From Lepidodermella squamata (taxonomy: Eukaryota > Gastrotricha), in contig JBLDXI010000024.1 of the NCBI GenBank assembly GCA_047495785.1, positions 5,208,001 to 5,272,000 on the forward strand: a DNA stretch of 64,000 bases. The letters are read 5' to 3'. Every line of letters begins with the position of its first letter. Position 1 is the stretch's first letter. A program made the position numbers and the translations under genes. The notes below the pieces were generated by a model. It saw nothing but the letters and a program-made list of their open reading frames with translations. It ran no database searches and had not been told where the DNA came from. Of this stretch, positions 11,601-22,574 are shown in pieces.

Positions 11601-14600
11601 CAGAAATATTATAAATGAAGACAATGAAAAGTGATGTGCAAATCTACACAGATATACGGAGGGGGCGGTTATCGTGTGAAAATTGGCGTCTTGTTAATCC
11701 GATTGTAGAGCTTTCCCAGGTAATGCTCGGCTATTGTGCAAAATATGTTTCAGCCCTGCACTGAAATGTGGGAAATTATTTGCCATAATGTGCTTTCGTA
11801 TTTTAATTGCACGGTTCATGCTAGTCAACTTGACGATTTTTAACCAAAATATATTCTAGGTCAGAAACGGTTAGTCTCCAGTTAAATTATATAAATCTCG
11901 AAGGAATGAAAGGCTGAATGATGAAGCATCACTTTCAAGCTTGAGACTTCCCTAGAATTAGAGGGATCAAGTCAACTTCTGGCGTGTTTCGGACATGTCG
12001 CCATAGTTTCTTCATCTGCTATAATTTTTTCATACCATAAGACGCATTTTATTCAAGGATAAGGGATTCACTTATTTTTCAGAATTTGAAGCATATTGGG
12101 AAGATTAATTAGGTATTGTATCAATGCATGGAATTATAGCTGCTTGCAAGAAAGTAAAAAGAATATCAGTTTTCGCGGGAGCTCTTAATTAGTAACACCG
12201 GCATTACTGTTAGGAAAGTCAATTATCATCGATCATTAGTTCAGAACTCCCGGCCGATTCTTCATGGTTTGCGCGATCGCCGACTCGGACATCCTGTCCA
12301 GTAGATAAAAAGCGGAATCGGTATTTAATCCTATTGCTGCATCGAGGGCAGTCCTGTTTGCATTGTTGACCACGTTGACATCAGCACCTTTGTCCACAAG
12401 CAGTTTCAAAATGTCACTTCCAGGATTAGTAGCAGCTCCAAATAGTGGCGTATCGCCAGTTCGGTTGTTCCTGCCATTGACGGAGATGCCCTTGTCGATC
12501 AAATATTGAGTCAGGTCCTTGCAACTTGTTGCATAAAATAGCAGGCTTTGGTTGTCCGAATCAACGTCGTAAATCGAGGCACCACGATCGATCAGGTACA
12601 AAAACGTGTTGTATAAACATAGAGGAGCTACCGCCATTAATGGGGTTTTGTTACTATTCATTCTCAGCTTCAACGACGCACCAGCCTCTACTAGCCTGGC
12701 TATTTTCCCATTATCTGTAAATCGCCAATGCTCCATCCGAGCCATCGTGGCCAAACGGCGTTCAGATATTGGCGTAAATTCGCTTTCTCGAATAGAAGAT
12801 TCAGTGCTCGACTTCCGTTAGGATTACTAACCGCCGCTTCCAATGTATCAATTTCAGCTCCTGCTATCGAAACATTGTATCTTAGCAATAGGTCCAGTAA
12901 TTCGGGTGCAAATTGGCTGTGCTCAGCTGCCTTCGGGTAAAGGTTAGCGCCAATTTCGGTCCCATTATCCAGCATTTCTTTCAACAACTGCGTAACATTT
13001 TCGCTGCTAAAAATTCGAGTAATTTTTGAAACGTGGTTCCATGGGAAGTCGAAAGTTGCATAGATGGCATTTCCAATATGGGGTCTCATATTATTATTTA
13101 GAACAACCTCCGTGATATTTGTAGTATTCGCCATTGCGAAGACTGGTTTCAAGTTTTCCGTGTATGGCTGAAAGTACGCTTCGAGTTCTTCCGGTCGATT
13201 GATTGCAATCCATTTAAGGGGGCCAAGATTCCTGCAAAACACAGCCCGTCTGATGACATCGTTGTCTACAACAGCGCCATTGTTTACCAGTAGCTCGACA
13301 ACCGCAGTTGGAGCGGCAAAGTTGATGGCATACTCCGCAACGCTCATATTATAGAACGGGCCTATCCGTTCGTTGACAGACAACCCGTGCTTGATAAGTA
13401 GTCGAATCGTGTCTAGTTGATTCGGTCCTTGGATGAAGAGAACTGCGTTGAAAATCGCGCTTTCACCGAACCTGGCCCCGGCTTTGACGTTCGCTCCCTT
13501 CCTGATGAGCAACTCGGCGATTTGAACGCATGCGGATCTCGCAGCTATGTGAAGTGCCGAGCTATTATCAAGGCGAGAACGTGTGTCTATCTTTGCTCCA
13601 ATTGCTAGTAAGTGTTCGATCAATTTCAAACGCGCGGTTGTTGTTGAATTGCCCGCCTTGCATTTAACTGCTTCAAGTAAGCAGTACCCGTCGCTATAAA
13701 AGAGCGGATTGGGCCAGTTAACGTCAAATTTCCCTTTCGATTCCAACTGCGCGGCTATGGTTTTGAATTTTCCCAAGTCGCCATTGTAACACGAATCAAG
13801 CATTCGTAGTCGCATCCGATATCCTTCAGCAGCTTTCGAAGGCTTGAAGTAATAGTACATGCAGTGTACATGCATACATCTGTTTAATATCGCAAGATTG
13901 CTTACCTTCAAAATTGGCGGGAAGCCGTTGCCAAATGCTGTTGAAGCTACACTCGAAAATAGCAATATTAGAATATTTCCGTTCATGTTCATGACTGTCA
14001 CTTGTTATAATAAATTTCTCCTGGCTTATATAGCCCAAATTATCTTTCAACACATAGGTGTAAAGTTGCATCCTGATCGTGGGAAAGTTTTAAGCGCTAA
14101 GCCGATTACCCCTCGCGGGAAAAATAGCTGGGAAGCGTTTTTTCAGATTTTTCTTGTTAATGACGTTGAATCTCAAAACCAAACCAGCAGGCATTTTTAC
14201 GTTTGAGATGCCGTCCCTAATATATTATTAACCCCGGGTTCGATGCAATAGATGATTGATGTGACGAAATACGTGAGAGGGTGGTTATCGTGTGAAAAAT
14301 GGCTATGATCCGGTTGATCCGATTAGAGATCTTTCTTGGCTCCTCGTTATGGAAACGAAGCCCCACTAATGGTTTGTGGGGAACATTATACCTAATGCCT
14401 CGAATGATAGTCGCAAGTTCACCGTGGGAAAGTGCTTTTTATTTCATATCGCATTAATGATATATCGATACATTACGCTCTCGGTATATAACGCATTTTA
14501 TTGAATAATAGGCTTGTTATTTTCAAATGTTGAAAATTATAGGCTATTGAAGGAAAAAGTTGTGAGTTATGTTAAGCGTAAAGTTTTTGCATATTGGAGA

Positions 14601-17194
14601 TTAAGAAAATTAATTCAAGCGGTCTGAAATCTAAATTTCATCAACGTTGGTATTGATAAGGTTGATCAGTTGAAAACTGAAGGATGGTTTTTCACCGTTC
14701 GCTCGATAGCCGATGGTGACATATTGTCCAACAAATACATACTGAACTCGCTGTTGCATGTTATCGCTGCATCCAGCGCAGTTTGGTTGGCATAGTTGGC
14801 CGCATTGACATCGGCACCGTGGTCCACCATCATTGCCACAACTTCGCGTCGATAATTTGCAGCTGCCGAAAATAGGGGCGTATCGCCAGTTCGGTTATTC
14901 CTGCCGTTGACCGAAATTCCTTTATCAATCAAATACTGCGTCATTTCCTTGTTCTGTAACGTGTAAAAAATCAGGCTTTGGTTGTCCGAATCGACGTCGT
15001 AAATCGAAGCACCCCGGTCGATCAGATACAGAAACGTTTCGAAGGAGCACAGGGAAGATACTGCCATGAGTGGGGTCCTGTTATTCCTTAATCTCAGCTT
15101 CAATGAAGCACCTGCATCGGCTAATCCTCTTATGTTTATATCATTTACGAGTTCCAAGTCTAGCGTGCGATCGAGCCATCGCGGCCACACAGCGTCGAGG
15201 TATTGGCGAAGATTCGCTTTGTCGAATAGTAAATTCAAGGCTTGCTTCCCATTGGGATTGATCACTGCTGCCTCCAAAGTTTGAATTTCAGCCCCGGCCA
15301 TCGATACGTTGTAGCGCAACAATAGATCCAATAGTTCGGGTGCGAACAGCCTGTGGGCAGCTGATCTGGGGTAAAGGTACGCTCCAATATCGGTCCCATT
15401 CTTCAGCATTTCTTCCAGCAATTGCGAAACATTTTCGCTGCGGAAAATCCGAGAAACCTTGGAATATGGGCTCCATTGATATTGGGACGTTCGACTAACG
15501 GCACCGGATAAAAAGGGTCTCATATTATTATTCAGAATGACTTCCGTGATGTTTGTAGTATTGGCCATTGCGAAAACTGGTTTCAAGTTCTCCGAGTAGG
15601 GCTTGAAGTACGCTTCGATTTCTTCCGGTCGATTGATTGCAAACCATTTCAGAGGGCCAAGATTCATGTAGAACACCGCTCGGCCTATCACATCGTTGTC
15701 TACAATAGCACCGCTGTTAACTAGTAACTCGACTACGGCAGTTGGAGCGCCGAAGTTCATGGCGTATTCCACGACGCTCAAGTTGTAGAACGGGCCTATC
15801 CTTTCGTTGACAGACAAGCCATGTCTAATGAGTAATCGGATCATGTCGAGTTGATTCGGTCCTTGGTTGAAGAGGACTGCATTGAACATGGCGCTCTCGC
15901 CAAAGAGCCCCGGCCTTGACATTCGCGCCGAGTTTGATGAGTAACTCTGCGACTTGAACGCATGCGGATGTCGCCGCTATGTGAAGCGGTGACTCGTTGA
16001 CGTCTGAGCGTGCGTCAATTTTTGCTCCATTTGTTAGCAAGTATTCGATCAGTCTCAGACGTGATGTTGGGGAATCGCCGGCTTTGCATTTTGCTGCTTG
16101 CAGGAGGCAGTAGCTGTCGTTGCGCTGGTTCGGGTTAGCCCAGTTAGCATCAAATTTTCCGTTCGATTGCAGCTGCGCGGCTATAGTCTTGAATTTCTCC
16201 ACATTGCCGCTGTAACAGGCGTCAAACATTCGAAGCCGTAATCGAAATATGTCAGCAGCATTTAAAGGCTTTAAACGAAAATCAGCATAGAAACATATAT
16301 TGTAAAATCCGATTTCATACCTTGGTAGCTGGCAGGTATCCGTTGCCAAAGACGGTTGACACTACAATCGAAGCTAGAAATATCGATATATTCCAGTTCA
16401 TCTTTATGACTGTCGATTTATTATGTTTTCTCCTGTCTTATATAGACCTTAATTTCTTGGAAAAAGTGGATCCTGATTGTGGGAAAATTTGTCCTGCTAA
16501 TCCGATAATCCCTCGCTGGGAAAATATATCTGAAAAGCTCTTTTTATATTTCGCGGTTTAATGGCGTAATTTGGAAAATTATAGGCTGCTTTCCTGGAAA
16601 GCCACGCCTCATTAAGGACGCAGAAACCTTCCCTAATTATGGTTTTCATATTTATAAGCCTCTCTCTATCGATTCCATTATTGATTTTCGAAAATAATCG
16701 ATTATCGATCGTTCCTTATGGGAGTTGCCTAGGATCTGCCCTAGGTCAGATTAATTGTTGAATTATCGATTATCGGCTATCGATTATCGATTATTTGTTT
16801 TTAAAAATCAATCATCAATAATTTTTCTAATTTTCGTCGTTTTTGTGCAGGCAAGATCTTAATTCAAACAAATGCGGCGACTGGCGAGCCCGAGCTGCAC
16901 TACCACCGACTGCCGCACGACATCGCGTCCGCGCACGTGCTGCTGCTGGACGCGACCGTGTCGACGGGCTCGGCCGCCATCATGGCGATCCGCGTGCTGC
17001 TCGACCACGACGTGCGCGAGGAGAACATCGTGCTCGTGTCGCTGCTGATGGCGCAGGTGGGCGCGCAGAACGTGGCCTACTGCTACCCGCGCGTCAAAAT
17101 GGTGACGACGGCGGTGGACGCGACCCTCGACGAACAGTTCCACATTGTGCCAGGCCTCGGCAACTTCGGCGACCGGTTTTTCGGCACCGATTAG
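5654..17194 (+). CDS. UCKL1: Uridine-cytidine kinase-like 1 (uridine kinase plus UPRT-like domain)
   Basis: Six exons join in phase: 5654-5945, 6726-7127, 7579-7868, 8106-8504, 8945-9206, 16851-17194, giving 662 residues. The N-terminal ~200 residues are low-complexity (Gln, Pro, Ser). The kinase domain follows: P-loop GGSASGKT, split by intron 2, then SMDSFYKVL, the [10 protein letters not shown] region and RDILERGRD. Exons 5-6 encode a uracil phosphoribosyltransferase-like domain with the PRPP-loop region [17 protein letters not shown] and the C-terminus [11 protein letters not shown], matching UCKL1-type proteins. The family is linked to pyrimidine salvage (uridine/cytidine to UMP/CMP); whether the UPRT-like half is active cannot be judged here. 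The start is the first ATG, at 5654, in context AACCATGG. Intron 5 is 7,644 nt and contains three antisense genes. Two AATAAA signals follow the stop near 17344 and 17354. Confidence 0.95.
7121..7582 (+). repeat. Direct repeats bordering UCKL1 intron 2
   Basis: The 11-mer GCTTCAGGTAA occurs at 7121-7131 across the donor and again at 7572-7582 across the acceptor of intron 2 (7128-7578). The repeat carries the AG|GT proto-splice site, so either copy could serve as exon sequence. It splits the P-loop codons. Confidence 0.8.
9787..11586 (-). CDS. Secreted ankyrin-repeat protein A (intact)
   Basis: Two exons: 11586-11515 encodes a signal peptide ([18 protein letters not shown], likely cleaved near residue 18), and 11460-9787 the rest, across a 54-nt intron (gtaaac..acgcag). 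The product is 581 residues. Mature sequence begins PLNASSLFR, shared in pattern with paralogues B and C, then ankyrin repeats: N-terminal ones around [28 protein letters not shown] and [14 protein letters not shown], a diverged middle, and C-terminal ones around [19 protein letters not shown] and [17 protein letters not shown]. It ends RYPEVFY. Ankyrin repeats bind proteins and are mostly intracellular, so the signal peptide is unusual; there is no membrane anchor. It lies antisense inside UCKL1 intron 5 and is the only intact member of the trio. Its partner is unknown. Confidence 0.85.
11587..11730 (-). promoter_or_regulatory. Upstream region of ankyrin gene A
   Basis: A TATA-like ATTATAAAT lies at 11608-11616, about 25 nt before the ATG. 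Further upstream, 11668-11722 carries GTTATCGTGTGAAAA followed by a TCCGATT..GAGCTTTC block, which reappears upstream of gene B at 14282-14336. Retention of the block between paralogues suggests a shared control region. The rest up to 12235 is AT-rich with nothing recognised. Confidence 0.5.
12236..13992 (-). pseudogene. Secreted ankyrin-repeat protein B, frameshifted
   Basis: Exon 1 (13992-13906) encodes a signal peptide beginning [17 protein letters not shown]; a 63-nt intron follows; exon 2 starts at 13842 with [18 protein letters not shown], aligning with paralogue C. Ankyrin repeats are visible as [19 protein letters not shown] and [18 protein letters not shown]. The frame breaks near 12700-12750: after AVWPRWL it runs into a TAG at 12700-12702, while homology to C continues in another frame ([15 protein letters not shown]) down to the stop at 12236. 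Aligned with C, this stretch is 4 nt shorter. No splice that restores the frame was found. The rest is well preserved, so the lesion is either recent or an assembly error. If translated as is, the product would lack the last ~170 residues. Confidence 0.75.
13993..14340 (-). promoter_or_regulatory. Promoter region of ankyrin gene B
   Basis: TATATAAG on the minus strand at 14025-14032 lies about 33 nt before the ATG, so the 5' leader would be very short. The sequence around it (CTATATAAGCCAGGAGAAA) is nearly the same in gene C. A more distal block at about 14068-14150, with CCGATTACCCCTCGCGGGAA, matches the upstream region of gene C at 16469-16550, and 14282-14336 matches the upstream region of gene A. 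The remaining stretch to 14665 shows nothing else. Confidence 0.6.
14666..16401 (-). pseudogene. Secreted ankyrin-repeat protein C, frameshifted
   Basis: Exon 1 (16401-16321) encodes a signal peptide, [19 protein letters not shown]; a 52-nt intron (gtatga..ttaaag) follows; exon 2 starts at 16268 with [20 protein letters not shown]. Ankyrin repeats follow ([19 protein letters not shown]). Near 15910 the frame shifts: after NVKAGA the original frame stops after about 27 more codons, while homology to B resumes in another frame ([13 protein letters not shown]) and stays open for about 415 residues to TGA-free C-terminus VKNHPSVFN at 14666. Compared with B the site is 2 nt shorter. An intact descendant would be about 580 residues. 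Because most of the frame is open, this is a recent break or a sequence error; strict reading gives a protein truncated after a few repeats. Confidence 0.75.
16402..16560 (-). promoter_or_regulatory. Promoter region of ankyrin gene C
   Basis: TATATAAG on the minus strand at 16437-16444 sits 36 nt before the ATG, in the context TCTATATAAGACAGGAGAAA shared with gene B. The block at 16469-16550 (with CCGATAATCCCTCGC on the + strand) parallels the gene B block at 14068-14150. Confidence 0.6.
16675..16800. repeat. ATCGATTA-rich repeat near the UCKL1 intron 5 acceptor
   Basis: Several copies of ATTATCGATTATCG-like units in both orientations occur within about 125 nt, ending some 50 nt before the acceptor at 16850. 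ATCGAT is itself palindromic, so the tract can fold. Function unknown; similar but shorter clusters occur near 40245-40265. Confidence 0.55.
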
Positions 17195-18410
17195 CCGCAT
17201 ATAAACCCAAAATGATACTACTACGAGTGTTATGTCGATAATCAATAATAATAATACTACAATTCCAGTGAAAACAAATGTGTATACCACTTCTAGGCGG
17301 CGGTGTAGTTTGAAGTTGAATTCACGCGAAAGTTTGCTCCTTGAATAAAGTGGAATAAAAAAGCAATCAACATTAATTCTATAAAATTGTTTTAAATTTT
17401 CATAATGGGGGAAAACTGTATTTGAAAAAATGTTCAAATTTCGTTAAGACACTTTTTGGGTTATTGCTCACCTCTCAACTTCTGACTAATAGTGTCAAGT
17501 GAGACGTTGCTTCTTTTCCTCTTGTTGACTTTAGTTCGGTCGAAAAATCAGGTGTTTTTTTAACAAGTTTACCTTATGAACGTATTGATTGATTAAAACA
17601 TTCGGTGACTTACCATATAATTACCGTTCACTGATTGTATTAAACCAAGTGCCATTGAATTATTTCAGTTTTACTGTGTGCTCTATGGAAGAAACTACTA
17701 CCCAGGCGTTTCTCTTATATAATGAAGGTGCAAAAACTGCAAAAATGAGAAAAATATGCCGGTTTGTTAAACGAAAGTCATTCTTATTCAACTGTTATGT
17801 TTGTCTTTTTGCTTTTCCAATATATTACTGTCACTACACGGAACTTTCTTTATATGGCCAATTATAGCGACTAATTATATAAATGTCTCGATTTCAATTA
17901 AAAAACTTTGTTGACAGGCGATTCGTTGTTAAAAATTAGGCTGCTGATGATGAAATTTCGATTGATTTTTTCTCTCTGATAACAAAAATTTCCAGTTATG
18001 TTTTTGATGGCTCAATTTAACTCTGTTTTAAGGCACAACACACAATGTCTCTTTAATAGTGAGTTTCTGTGCGCGAAAATTATATGCCGAATACTACTAT
18101 CTCGCATTTGTTATTGTCGATGGACGAAATTAATCATCTCTTTTTACCTTGTTGGTTGGTGGGCGCGAAGAATCGTGTTGTTTGGCGGGGATGAATCACG
18201 TGATGGTGGTGAGGTGGGTGAATTTTTGGTTATAGATCGTGGTTGATGTAGAACACACTCCGAATAATATTTCTTGTTTTTCGTGGAATTATTATTATTG
18301 GTATATCAGCAATATACGAAAGAAATCGTTTAGAAAATGAATAAAACACAATTTGATGATGTTTTCTCGCTCATTATTAGGTATTTTATTTTGAATTTTC
18401 GAGTGAAAAA
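17195..18410. other. Intergenic region between UCKL1 and MMS19
   Basis: The UCKL1 3' flank has AATAAA at 17344-17349 and a second AATAAA about 10 nt later. The remaining ~1 kb is AT-rich. Open frames there (for example 17589-17867 and 17998-18246) have no domain, splice or codon signals and I do not call them genes. Confidence 0.5.
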
Positions 18411-21400
18411 ATGGGGGATTACAAGGAGATGATTGCCCAAGTTGCTGTGCAGCGGTCGATCACTTTGCTGGGCCTGGTCGAGCAAATGGGGCCGCAGTTG
18501 ACTGATACCAATTTGTAATGAAAACTGGGCCTGAAATTGTTGAATTTTGACGGGTATTTTTTGCGGGTATTTTTTAGAGAGGCGAGGCGAGATGCGTTGG
18601 ACAAGCTGAGCGCTGTCGTAGCTCATTTGCCGGTTGATTTCTTGAATACCGAAGAATGCTCGAGTTTGATAGATTTCTATTCCGCTCGTTTCCTGGTGAG
18701 TTGCTTCCAATAGTATATCCAGTTTGTAACTGCTAAAATTGCACCAGTTTATTCTCTTGTCAGTAAAAGTTGTCTCTCTCGAAACCAGTTAATAGCGGTT
18801 TTTGTAACTGAAATCCCACTTGTTAGATGCGTAAAGCCGCCTTATTTTCTCGGCTTTTGTTTAGGATGCTGCTATTTGCACTAAATTTGGGCGATAGATT
18901 CGGCAAATGCGAATTAGCCATTAATTTTAACAAGTTGAGTTGAACGTGTTCTTCTTAAACTTAGATTTAACATTCTCTTGTAAAACTTGTAAATTCAGTC
19001 TATTTCTCGCCACAATGTTAATTTTACAATGAAATTCTAGGATCATCATTCACTAATTCCGTGCTGTTTATCGGCGCTCAAGTCGGTTTCGACGCAGAAA
19101 ACCTTATCGCCCAACGATGCGTTGCTCATCGCTGACTGTCTGGTCAACAATCAACATTTCCAGGTGAGAATTCCAGCTCGATTAAGTTTAAGAAGCTGAT
19201 AAGTGTTGGGGAAATTTCTCAATTTAACTAAACGCAACGCTTTAATTTTAGGTTCAGTCGCTGCGCCAACCCGAACGGCTGTGTGTCTTCCAAACCCTGA
19301 CTAATCTATTCGCATTTTTCGACATGGCTAAAATCAGCCGCGAAAGTGTCACCTCATCAGCCGACAGCCAGAACAAAGCACTGTCGAACAACCAACTCCT
19401 ATTCGGTTTCATCCAATCAGTCGACGGCGAGAAAGACCCAAGAAATCTGCTGCTAGTCTTCGAACTAGCCGCCCAGTTCGCCGCAACTTTCGACCTGGCC
19501 CAGCTGTGCGACGAGCTCTTCGACGTGATCGCGTGCTATTTCCCAATCGACTTCACGCCGCCGCCGAAAACTGACATAACGGCCGATGATTTGCGGGACA
19601 AGCTGCGGAAATTTTTCGCATCGAATGCCGCCTTCCACAACCAGGCGTTAACAATGATTGTCGAGAAACTGGCGTCTAGCCTGCCAGCTGCGAGGCTTGA
19701 AGCATGTGATGCTCTGAAAGAGTGTGCGAAAACGTACCCAGCCGCGTGTTTACGGCCGCATTTGCTCATGCTGTGGGACGCGCTGCAGTCGGAGATTTTC
19801 AACCCGTTGCAGCACTCGAATTCAGCCGGGTCGTGTGCGTTCGCGGCGTGTTTAGCGGTCCTGGTAGCGAGAATGGCGACGGACGACGTGGCGTACGGCG
19901 AGTTTGCGAAGATCGCCACTGCGCAGCTCGATCGGTTCATTAGCGAGCCGAATTTGCGGTTTGCTAAACAATCGGCTCGAACTATTGCCGCTGTTCTCAA
20001 AGGTTAGATATTTCGTTTTCTGATTGATGTAGTGCCGCTGGGCAGAACAAGCCCGGCTTCGGGTGACCAACCGCCAGTTTGAAAGGGGTGAAAATGTCGC
20101 CGGATGTGTAAAAATTAGACATTTCGAGTTTTGCTCAATGTTTATTCTCTTTTATGTAGGGCTCGTTTCTGAAAATGCAGCTGAACGAGTGGCCTTTTGG
20201 CTAAATCGCTACGTGACAAAATTAGTGCAGCTGTACAACGGCCCAGCCGCGTCGGACAAGCAGCGGCGACTGGTGGTGTTGCAGGCGATGGAGTTGCTGC
20301 TCGCAGCCGACAAGCAGCCGTCAGCTTCAGTTGTCGGCGCAATCGAGCCAGCTCTGGCGGACGAGCTTGCCGCTTTACTTCTCGCCAGTGCATCAAATGC
20401 CGTGTTGATCGAGGGCGGCGGCGGGGACGAAACGCTGGGAACTGCTCTGCGCGCCCTAGGCCACTTGTCCCACTGGGCAGATTTCCAAAAAGGTTTGTTC
20501 CAATTTTAATACTGCTTTCATACAAGATTCGGAGAGGATGTTGATCGCAGTCGTGTAGAAAATGATCAAATTCAGTTTTTACTTTTTTAGGCAAATTCCG
20601 TGCCTTGGACAAGTTGCTTGATCTTGGTTTATGCCATCAAGTCACTGCAAACGCGAACAACCGTCGCCATGCCGCAAACTGTTTGTTCGAACTCGCGAAA
20701 GCGACTCCCATCCACGATAACAGCCTCATCAACTCTTTACTGTCGAAAATCGACTCCACTTCGCCGCAGGGCGCTTTCGACCTTGTCGTAGCTCTATGCT
20801 GTTCAACAGATTCAACCATTCCAATTGAAGCTTTCGCGAAGTGGCAAGTCGATAACTATCTAGTCGACTCGTCATTCCCAGCCCTAGTCGCTATTTTAGA
20901 CCGGCGTGAAACCGCTCGGCCTCTAGTGTCTAAAATTCTGGGCGAAAAATTTGCCCATCGGCTTGAAACTCGCAACTTGGAATCTGAACACGGTCGCAGG
21001 CTGGCGGCTATGTTGTTGGAACCCTACAAAGTCATTTCGATTCCATCGATTCATCCTGGAGATGTTGTCAATGTCTTGGCTTTATCTCGCGAGGAAACTA
21101 ACGACCACGTTGAAAAATACGAAGAAGTCGCTAAACGGGTCTTCGAAGATCTTAACAACGCGGAAACATCGCATGATTTCATATCGAATTTCACTGCTTT
21201 TCTAGTCAAATTTGTTACGCCAAAAGAGCGCCTTGAAGCTGTGTTAGCTCCTAAAATTCAGGAGAAAATAGCAAACTGCAACCAGGCGCGTTGTTTAGTT
21301 ATCTCAGCTTGTTCATTGATTTGCGCTGGTTCTAATTCGTGGCAATCTGCGATTGATCGGCTCGTTGCTTTGATGTCTGAATCTTACCCCGAGGATTCGT

Positions 21401-22074
21401 TGATCCCTGCGACAATCACCTCAGTTTTCGGCCAGCTGTTCCATTTGCCTGAGAAGAGCCACGATGAAGATTTGCCAAACGAGCACCCTAAACTGTTGTT
21501 CTCCAAGAAGGTTTCGCCGTTGAGAAGACAGGCATTGGTTTCTAGAATGGCAGGTCGTTTAGCTGAAAATGTAAAATCAGGCCGAAATGTTGTGGCGAAT
21601 TTGAGTTTGTTGACCGAATTGGCCAAGTTGGTTCCAGGTCCGGCAAAATCGTTGCTGGAACCAGTTTTGGCTTCGGTTGTTGAACAGCTGAACCAGTTTC
21701 CAGCTGATCGACTGGGCCAGGTTCTAGCTCTGGTCGCCGAGCATTTGAGTGCGATTTTAGCGCTTGAAAATGCATATTCTTTAGTTGAAAAATTGATGGC
21801 TTGCATTTTGCCTATGTTGGCGTATGATGACGAATTCGACGTTATGGAAGATGATTCTGGCGCAGTTCGGACTACCAAGTGTCCGCTTCCGACCAGAATG
21901 GCGTGTGTCGGTGTGTTGGCGAAACTCGCGGCAATGCAATCAGGCGAACATTCCGGGTTGATATCGCCGCTTCAGAAACGCGTTGTCCGAGCGTTGAAGC
22001 CGTGTCTCAACGACCACAAGCGACTGGTGCGAACGGCTGCTGCGAATGCGATAAATCGATGGCTGTGTACCTGA
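18411..22074 (+). CDS. MMS19: MMS19-like protein, cytosolic Fe-S assembly targeting factor
   Basis: Six exons join in phase: 18411-18514, 18578-18695, 19041-19163, 19252-20002, 20160-20492, 20591-22074, giving 970 residues (human MMS19 is about 1030). The N-terminus (SITLLGLVEQMGPQLTDTNL, then the RRDALDKLSAVVAHLP helix) matches MMS19 N-terminal HEAT repeats. The middle contains VDGEKDPRNLLLVFEL and the C-terminal exon carries HEAT-like helices including SLVEKLMACILPMLAYDDE and RVVRALKPCLNDHKRLVRTA. MMS19 works with CIAO1 and FAM96B/MIP18 to deliver Fe-S clusters to nuclear proteins such as XPD and DNA polymerases. Exon 1 uses the donor TTT|GTAATG. AATAAA follows at 22104-22109. The gene looks intact. 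Confidence 0.92.
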
Positions 22075-22574
22075 CCCAACTGCCAGACATTGTGATTTTT
22101 AATAATAAATGTGAAATATTGAGCTTCCCTAGAATTATTGGAGATAATGTCGATAAATTCAAAATAAACTAAAAAGATTATTTTTTATTTGGTGTTTTTA
22201 CGTTAATTTAGTTGCAACTTTGGACTGGCTGGTGTACAAGGATTGAATGATTAATTTACCACAGAACAAATCGATTAAAATTCGAACTTCAAACAGCGTC
22301 AATGGGTCAAAAAGCATACCGCATTTGTTCCTATAACAGCCCGGGGTACTAAAATTCAACCTCGAAAAATTCGAATATCAATTTTTGACATTTAGGACCG
22401 ACTTGACCCCTCAACCCTGGGCTACTACTAAGGATGGACGATTATTAGTGAATAGGCTATTATTAGAACAAATACGGTAGTAAGATTCTTATCAATTATC
22501 AATTTATATGTTTAGTTCCAGGCCAAAGCGTTACATTTTGATAGAGCTTGCTATCTTGAACTCGAGCAAGCTAT

